In this document: positions 14,370-18,108 of the stretch, piece by piece | How the letters are laid out: every line of letters begins with the position of its first letter | Position numbering within the stretch: position 1 is the first letter of the stretch | Origin: JBCBTJ01 sp964597685 | GTDB lineage: Bacteria; Pseudomonadota; Alphaproteobacteria; Caulobacterales; Hyphomonadaceae | Length of the DNA stretch: 18,108 nucleotides | NCBI GenBank assembly: GCA_964597685.1 | Contig: CAZQZC010000046.1 | Coordinates: forward strand, 1-18,108 | Reading direction: 5' to 3' | The notes under the pieces: model-generated | What the model saw: only the letters and a program-made list of their open reading frames with translations | Database searches by the model: none | What the model was told of the DNA's origin: nothing | Position numbers and translations under genes: made by a program

Positions 14370-16577
14370 CTAGACCTCGCCCGCGCCTGGCCTGCTGAGC
14401 GGAAGGGTGCGAATCCGCCGGCCGCTGGCCGCAAAGACCGCGTTCGCCACCGCAGGCGCGATTGGCGGCGTACCGGGTTCGCCACCGCCGCCGACCCTCG
14501 CGCCGCTATTGATCAACACGACCTTGATATCGGGCGCCTCGTCCATGCGGATCACGGGGTAATCGTGGAAATTCGACTGGGCGATCGCCCCGCCCTCTAC
14601 GCTGATATCGCCATAGATCGCGGCCGATAATCCATAGATGATCGCGCTTTCAATCTGGGCGGTGAACCCGTCTGGGTTGACCACGAAGCCCGGATCGGCC
14701 GCCGCCCAGACGCGCACAGCGCGCGGGACAGGCCCCGTTGTATCAACCTCGACGACCTCGGCGACGATGGTGCCAAAGCTTTCGGTCAGCGCCACGCCAA
14801 GGCCCCGTCCTTCCGGCAGCGAACGCCCCCAGTCTGACGCCTCTGCAACCGCGTCCAACACCGCGACGTGTCGCGGCTTGTCAGCGACAAGGTTGCGCCG
14901 ATAGCGAAGCGGGTCCTCGCCGGCCGCGTGGGCGAGCTCGTCGATAAACGACTCGACGAAGAATCCGTGCTGGGTGTGATCGACCGACCGCCACGGACCA
15001 TAACGGATCGGATTATCGGTCTCCGCGTAGTGCACGAACTGATTGGAGATCGCATAGGGAATTTGCGACGCCTCCGCCGGATCGTGCTTGTGGACGAATT
15101 GGTAGTCCCAGCTGACCGGCGCGCCCGTGTCGTCCAGGCCGGCGATGACCTTCGCCGTCGTTGCGGGGCGATAGAAATCCTGACGCACGTCTTCTTCGCG
15201 CGACCAGATCATTTTGACCGGTCCGTCCACATGCTGCGCGATGCGCGCAGCCATCAGGGGATAGTCGGCCTCGGATTTGCGGCCGAAACCGCCGCCCATC
15301 AGTCGATTGTGCACCGTGACATCGTCTTTGCCAAAGCCGAGCGCGCCGGCGATCTCGTCGCGAACCGCGAGCGGATTCTGGTGACCGATCCAGATGTCCA
15401 CTTCGCCGTCGCGCACCTGCGCGACCGCGTTGATCGGCTCCATGGCGGCATGGGCGAGATAGGGCACCTGATATTCCGCCTCAACGATCCGGGCGGCCGT
15501 TTCAGCGGCGCCTCTGGCGTCTCCGATTTTGATGTCCTTTTGCTCGCGGCCTGTCTCGACAGCGGTCGCCATATCGGCGCGGAATTGATCATAAACAGCC
15601 GACTGGTCGAGGCTTTCGCGGCCGGTGGCTGACCAGCGCACATCAAGCGCCCGGACGGCCTGCTCTGCACGCCAATACGAATCGGCGACGATCGCGACGA
15701 AGTCGCCTTCATTCAGGACGTGTTTTATGCCCGGCATCGTGCGGGCGGCGGACGCGTCCAAACGCTCTACCTGCGCCCCGAAAACCGGCGATCCCATCAC
15801 CGCCGCATAGGACATGCCGGGCAAGTCGACGTCGATCGCGAATTCCGCCGTCCCATCGACCTTCGACGGAATGTCGAAGCGCGGAACCGATTGCCCCATA
15901 AGGGTGTAGGCCTCTGGCGACTTCAGCGTCGGCTGCGTCGGCGGAGACAGTTCACTGGCCGCGAGCGCGAAGTCAGAATAGGGCGCAGACCGGTTTGACG
16001 CATCGTGGTGAATGACGGAGCGTTCGGTGCGCAGCTCGCCGATTGGCGCGCCCCATTCCCGGGCGGCCGCCCGCATCAACATCTCTCGCGCCGCCGCGCC
16101 GGCGATGCGCATCCCACCCTGGCCCGTGAAGCGAACCGCCGTCGAACCGCCGGTTATCTGGAGCGACATGGATTGGGCGATCCTCAGGAAGCCGCCATTC
16201 AGCGAATCTTGGACAAATCCTGGAACCTTCGCCCCGCCCATGAGGTATTCGCGACCAAGCGGATAATTGGCGTAGGCTTCGTGGGCGGGCGCTTGCTCAA
16301 ACGACACCAGATCCCAATCGGCGTCCATCTCGTCGGCCAGCATTTGCGCCATGGAGGTGAACACCCCTTGGCCCATTTCCGAATGCGGAACGATGGCGGT
16401 GACCGTGTTGTCTTGGGAGAGCTTGACCCAGACATTGACAAGCGTTTCGCCCTCGCCGGCCATCATGGCGGCCAGCTTCGGCGCGCGGTGTCCTTCGCGG
16501 ATCGCCACGCCGACGGTGAAGACGCCGCCCGCGGCGACGCCCGCAGCGATAAATCCCCTGCGCGTCCATTTACCCAT
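14370..16577 (-). CDS. Isoquinoline 1-oxidoreductase-type molybdopterin subunit, Tat-exported
   Basis: This 735-residue large subunit of an XDH-family hydroxylase binds molybdopterin cytosine dinucleotide and inserts a water-derived oxygen into its substrate. It begins with a Tat signal (KWTRRGFIAAG then a hydrophobic stretch), so the mature enzyme is periplasmic. Domain order is the permuted one of the IorB group: a cofactor-domain segment with SEMGQGVFTSMAQ comes first (residues 66-78), then the hammerhead domain (VPRFDIPSKVDGTAEF, about 225-330), then MGGGFGRK (427-434). The catalytic Glu is Glu700 in GEPGTPPIAPA. The ATG has GGAGG 9 nt upstream and overlaps the small-subunit stop by 8 nt. 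A frame-compatible start at 16700 would add 41 basic residues and mask the Tat signal. The substrate (N-heterocycle, aldehyde or other) is not predictable. Confidence 0.92.
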   Translation of the reverse strand: MGKWTRRGFIAAGVAAGGVFTVGVAIREGHRAPKLAAMMAGEGETLVNVWVKLSQDNTVTAIVPHSEMGQGVFTSMAQMLADEMDADWDLVSFEQAPAHEAYANYPLGREYLMGGAKVPGFVQDSLNGGFLRIAQSMSLQITGGSTAVRFTGQGGMRIAGAAAREMLMRAAAREWGAPIGELRTERSVIHHDASNRSAPYSDFALAASELSPPTQPTLKSPEAYTLMGQSVPRFDIPSKVDGTAEFAIDVDLPGMSYAAVMGSPVFGAQVERLDASAARTMPGIKHVLNEGDFVAIVADSYWRAEQAVRALDVRWSATGRESLDQSAVYDQFRADMATAVETGREQKDIKIGDARGAAETAARIVEAEYQVPYLAHAAMEPINAVAQVRDGEVDIWIGHQNPLAVRDEIAGALGFGKDDVTVHNRLMGGGFGRKSEADYPLMAARIAQHVDGPVKMIWSREEDVRQDFYRPATTAKVIAGLDDTGAPVSWDYQFVHKHDPAEASQIPYAISNQFVHYAETDNPIRYGPWRSVDHTQHGFFVESFIDELAHAAGEDPLRYRRNLVADKPRHVAVLDAVAEASDWGRSLPEGRGLGVALTESFGTIVAEVVEVDTTGPVPRAVRVWAAADPGFVVNPDGFTAQIESAIIYGLSAAIYGDISVEGGAIAQSNFHDYPVIRMDEAPDIKVVLINSGARVGGGGEPGTPPIAPAVANAVFAASGRRIRTLPLSRPGAGEV

Positions 16578-17061
16578 TGTCGGAACCCTCCAAAGCCGGC
16601 GCGGGCGCCAGCGCCGCAGCCGATTTGATCGCCGCGCGGATGCGCCCGTACGCCCCGCATCGACAGATATTCCCGCGCATGGCCGCATCGATGTCGTCAT
16701 CCGATGGATTCGGATTGTCGTTTAATAGAGCGACCGCCGACATGATCTGCCCCGATTGGCAATATCCGCATTGCGGGACCTGATGATCGATCCACGCCTT
16801 CTGAACCGCCTGCAGGCGGTCCTCTCCGGGCGCGACGCCTTCGATCGTGGTGATCGCCGAACCTTCGGCGGCGGCGAGCGGAATAGAGCAGGATCGGACG
16901 GGCGCGCCGTCCAGGTGGACGGGGCAGGCGCCGCATTGGGCGATGCCGCAACCAAATTTCGTGCCCGGAAGGCGCAGATTCTCCCGCAGCACCCAAAGAA
17001 GCGGCGTGTCGGGGTCGGCGTCCACGCGCCGCGCTTCGCCATTTACGATTAGTGTCGTCAT
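16570..17061 (-). CDS. Isoquinoline 1-oxidoreductase-type [2Fe-2S] subunit
   Basis: This 163-residue small subunit carries two [2Fe-2S] clusters that pass electrons away from the molybdenum centre. The plant-ferredoxin-type cluster uses Cys38, 43, 46 and 58 (FGCGIAQCGACPVHL...SC). The second, in the helical domain, uses Cys98, 101, 133 and 135 (QCGYCQSG ... CRCG). No signal peptide is present, so it should reach the periplasm by hitch-hiking on the Tat signal of its partner. The start overlaps the tetR stop as ATGA, with GGAGG 6 nt upstream; the stop overlaps the large-subunit ATG. No cytochrome c or FAD subunit gene, the usual next electron carriers, lies within the window. Confidence 0.95.
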   Translation of the reverse strand: MTTLIVNGEARRVDADPDTPLLWVLRENLRLPGTKFGCGIAQCGACPVHLDGAPVRSCSIPLAAAEGSAITTIEGVAPGEDRLQAVQKAWIDHQVPQCGYCQSGQIMSAVALLNDNPNPSDDDIDAAMRGNICRCGAYGRIRAAIKSAAALAPAPALEGSDNG

Positions 17062-17648
17062 CCTTCACCTCCGAGCGTAATCGACGTCAAAAAGATCGAC
17101 GCCAAGTCCGTTGCTTTTCGTCTGAAATCCGTTCTCGATGTTGTGGTCTTCTTGACGCCGTGAATTGACGCCATCAGCAGATCCACAAACGATTTCGGCT
17201 CCATCGCGGCCGCGCTGAAGCGCGCTTCGCCTGAAGAGACCGCCTGCTCGATCGCCTCAGCTAGGCGCTGGACCAGTTTGTCGTGGCCTTTCTTCATGTC
17301 GTCGGCGGCGATGCTCTGGTTCACGTCCATCAGCTCCGCGCCGTGGGGCGAGTCCGAGACGGGCTCATAGTAAAGCCGCTCATACGTCAAAAGGGCGGAG
17401 ATGAACCTGTCGCGAAGCGGCGCGTCCGTCGACAATTCAGCGAACGCTTCATCGATCGCCGCATTTTGCCGCGACGCCGCAAGCTGACGGAACAAATCCT
17501 CTTTATTCTCGAACATCAAGTAAAGCGCCGGGCGCGATACGCCGGCCGCCTCGGCGACGTCGTTCATCGACGTCCGCCGGAACCCGTATCGCGAGAACAC
17601 ATCGGCCGCCGCCTCAAACACCGCCGATCGCTTTTCGTCGTACTGCAT
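17058..17648 (-). CDS. TetR-family transcriptional regulator heading the operon
   Basis: This 196-residue one-component regulator has an N-terminal helix-turn-helix (RTSMNDVAEAAGVSRPALYLMFENKEDLFRQL, about residues 25-57) and an all-helical ligand/dimer domain. TetR proteins normally repress until a ligand binds; the ligand here may be the substrate of the hydroxylase encoded next (inference). It is the first gene of the block. Its stop overlaps the [2Fe-2S] subunit start by ATGA, so regulator and enzyme are co-transcribed. The ATG has GAGGTGG 4 nt upstream. A dyad overlapping a TTGACA promoter lies 23-46 bp before the start, which predicts autorepression of the whole operon. Confidence 0.94.
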   Translation of the reverse strand: MQYDEKRSAVFEAAADVFSRYGFRRTSMNDVAEAAGVSRPALYLMFENKEDLFRQLAASRQNAAIDEAFAELSTDAPLRDRFISALLTYERLYYEPVSDSPHGAELMDVNQSIAADDMKKGHDKLVQRLAEAIEQAVSSGEARFSAAAMEPKSFVDLLMASIHGVKKTTTSRTDFRRKATDLASIFLTSITLGGEG

Positions 17649-17667
17649 CGATCCACCTCAGGAAACG

Positions 17668-17695
17668 ATCTGACACATTTCGTCGAAAGTGTCAA
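17668..17695 (-). promoter_or_regulatory. Putative tetR operon promoter
   Basis: On the minus strand a perfect TTGACA (17695-17690) is followed after 16 nt by TCAGAT (17673-17668), a weak -10 match. Transcription would begin near 17661, giving a leader of about 13 nt that contains the ribosome site. The dyad at 17671-17694 covers the spacer and both elements. Confidence 0.5.
17671..17694. promoter_or_regulatory. Probable TetR operator dyad
   Basis: TGACAC (17671-17676) and GTGTCA (17689-17694) are a perfect inverted pair. Between them lies TTTCG-T-CGAAA (17678-17688), itself palindromic, displaced by one extra A. The 24-bp size and the position over the -35/-10 spacer of the tetR promoter fit a TetR-family operator. 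Confidence 0.6.
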
Positions 17696-17775
17696 AATCG
17701 CGCCGTGCGAACCCCAGCGCTCGCGACCGACCCGCGTCGCCGCGCGCCCCTGGACGAATAACTGAGAATGCAGAT

Positions 17776-17860
17776 TGGAGCGGGCTGCTGCTCCTTGGGC
17801 CTCAGGAGCAGAAACTGTGCAACAATTTTTGGCTTGATTGTGTATCAATTTTCCGCTCCA
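17776..17860. other. Nested inverted-repeat structure, possible structured RNA
   Basis: TGGAGCGG (17776-17783) pairs perfectly over 8 bp with CCGCTCCA (17853-17860). Inside lie a perfect 8-bp hairpin, CTGCTCCT (17788-17795) with AGGAGCAG (17804-17811), and a 5-bp hairpin, TTGAT (17834-17838) with ATCAA (17844-17848). The left outer arm can alternatively pair over 10 bp with GCCCGCTCCA at 17915-17924. It is not a tRNA: no TTC loop or anticodon arm is present. Strand and function are unknown. Confidence 0.3.
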
Positions 17861-18108
17861 TATTCGCTGAAGCCCCATAGAACATTGAATTTAATATGAA
17901 ATTTCACGCGCATCGCCCGCTCCATAGTTGGAATTCCGCGGTCGAAACAGCTAGGCTAATCTGTCAAAGTCTTGGGTCGACTGGCTCTGTTTCCAGCGCC
18001 AGAACACCAAAAACGCACTCGTGTACTTTTGCGAGTGGGGCATGGCGAACAAATCTCTCAAGGTCCTCAAGACCTAGTGTGAATTCTCGAACAGCAAGAG
18101 AGCTTTTT

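Larger units (their letters stand above)
17649..18108. other. Gene-poor region upstream of tetR to window end
   Basis: These 460 bases contain the tetR promoter and operator at their left end and no convincing gene. The part from about 17810 to 17935 is clearly richer in A+T than the rest of the window. Palindromes seen include TGAAATTTCA (17897-17906) and GGAATTCC (17930-17937), a hairpin CACTCG/CGAGTG (18016-18021 with 18032-18037), and AGGTC/GACCT (18061-18065 with 18071-18075). The window ends in a T-run after GAGAGC, which could be the start of a terminator or promoter region for something beyond the edge. Confidence 0.5.

Noticed and set aside
14357..14485. Longer N-terminus for the ModE-like protein starting at ATG 14485
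   Set aside because: That stretch lies entirely within the hydroxylase gene, encodes an Arg-rich segment unlike ModE, and the conserved domain begins after GTG 14356.
17776..17924. Possible tRNA gene, because GAGCGGG and CGCCCGCTCCA look like acceptor strands
   Set aside because: Spacing is 84 or about 148 nt, and there is no T-loop (TTC) or anticodon arm between the arms.
17840..18046. Two short minus-strand frames of about 26 and 31 codons in the gene-poor right end
   Set aside because: No family resemblance, weak ribosome sites, and the region's composition is unlike the coding sequence here.
18042..18077. Eleven-codon frame MANKSLKVLKT on the plus strand near the right edge, followed by a small hairpin, resembling a leader peptide
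   Set aside because: Poorly spaced ribosome site, far too short to judge, and no gene visible downstream inside the window.
1..18108. CRISPR arrays, insertion sequences, integrases or phage genes
   Set aside because: I saw no regularly spaced repeats, transposase motifs or terminal inverted repeats anywhere in the window.

Overview
This window looks like the chromosome of a high-GC Gram-negative bacterium, most likely an alphaproteobacterium. A TonB-dependent receptor with a signal peptide, a TPR-sulfotransferase, a Tat-exported molybdoenzyme and a BCCT carrier would suit a free-living aquatic lineage such as Caulobacterales, Maricaulales, Parvularculales or Sphingomonadales. That placement is inferred from gene content, not from a marker gene.

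Left part (1-8462). The window opens inside an EAL-domain c-di-GMP phosphodiesterase (+, start missing). A BCCT betaine/choline-type carrier (-, probable TTG start) converges on it. A 333-bp divergent intergenic region follows, then a three-gene + strand cassette: TonB-dependent receptor, TPR-sulfotransferase, MarR regulator (the last two overlap by ATGA). A TauE/SafE (TSUP) permease on the - strand converges on the MarR gene.

Right part (8513-17648). Ten genes run without a break on the - strand, in this order: TetR regulator, [2Fe-2S] subunit and molybdopterin subunit of an isoquinoline 1-oxidoreductase-type hydroxylase, a ModE-like DNA-binding domain, an XdhC::MocA fusion, moaA, moaD, moaE, moaB, moaC, moeA (eleven counting both hydroxylase subunits). 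Every junction is an overlap or a gap of at most 32 nt. The genes cover GTP to cyclic pyranopterin monophosphate (MoaA, MoaC), dithiolene formation (MoaD, MoaE), adenylylation and Mo insertion (MoaB, MoeA), cytidylylation (MocA domain) and enzyme maturation (XdhC domain), next to one client enzyme. It reads as a TetR-controlled enzyme-plus-cofactor operon. TSUP follows after 50 nt containing a GC-rich stem-loop.

Regulation. A dyad overlaps a TTGACA-type promoter just before tetR (probable autoregulation). The 32-nt gap between the ModE-like gene and xdhC::mocA holds a close match to the alphaproteobacterial Mo-box (two 11-bp half-sites, 6-bp spacer), the most striking non-coding signal here. 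The last 460 bases have no convincing gene but hold a nested, possibly switching, inverted-repeat structure.

Most noteworthy: the internal Mo-box beside a ModE-like protein lacking a molybdate-sensing domain; the self-contained Moco operon; the TonB receptor/TPR-sulfotransferase/MarR cassette; and the reuse of the MoaA diglycine codons as the moaD ribosome binding site.
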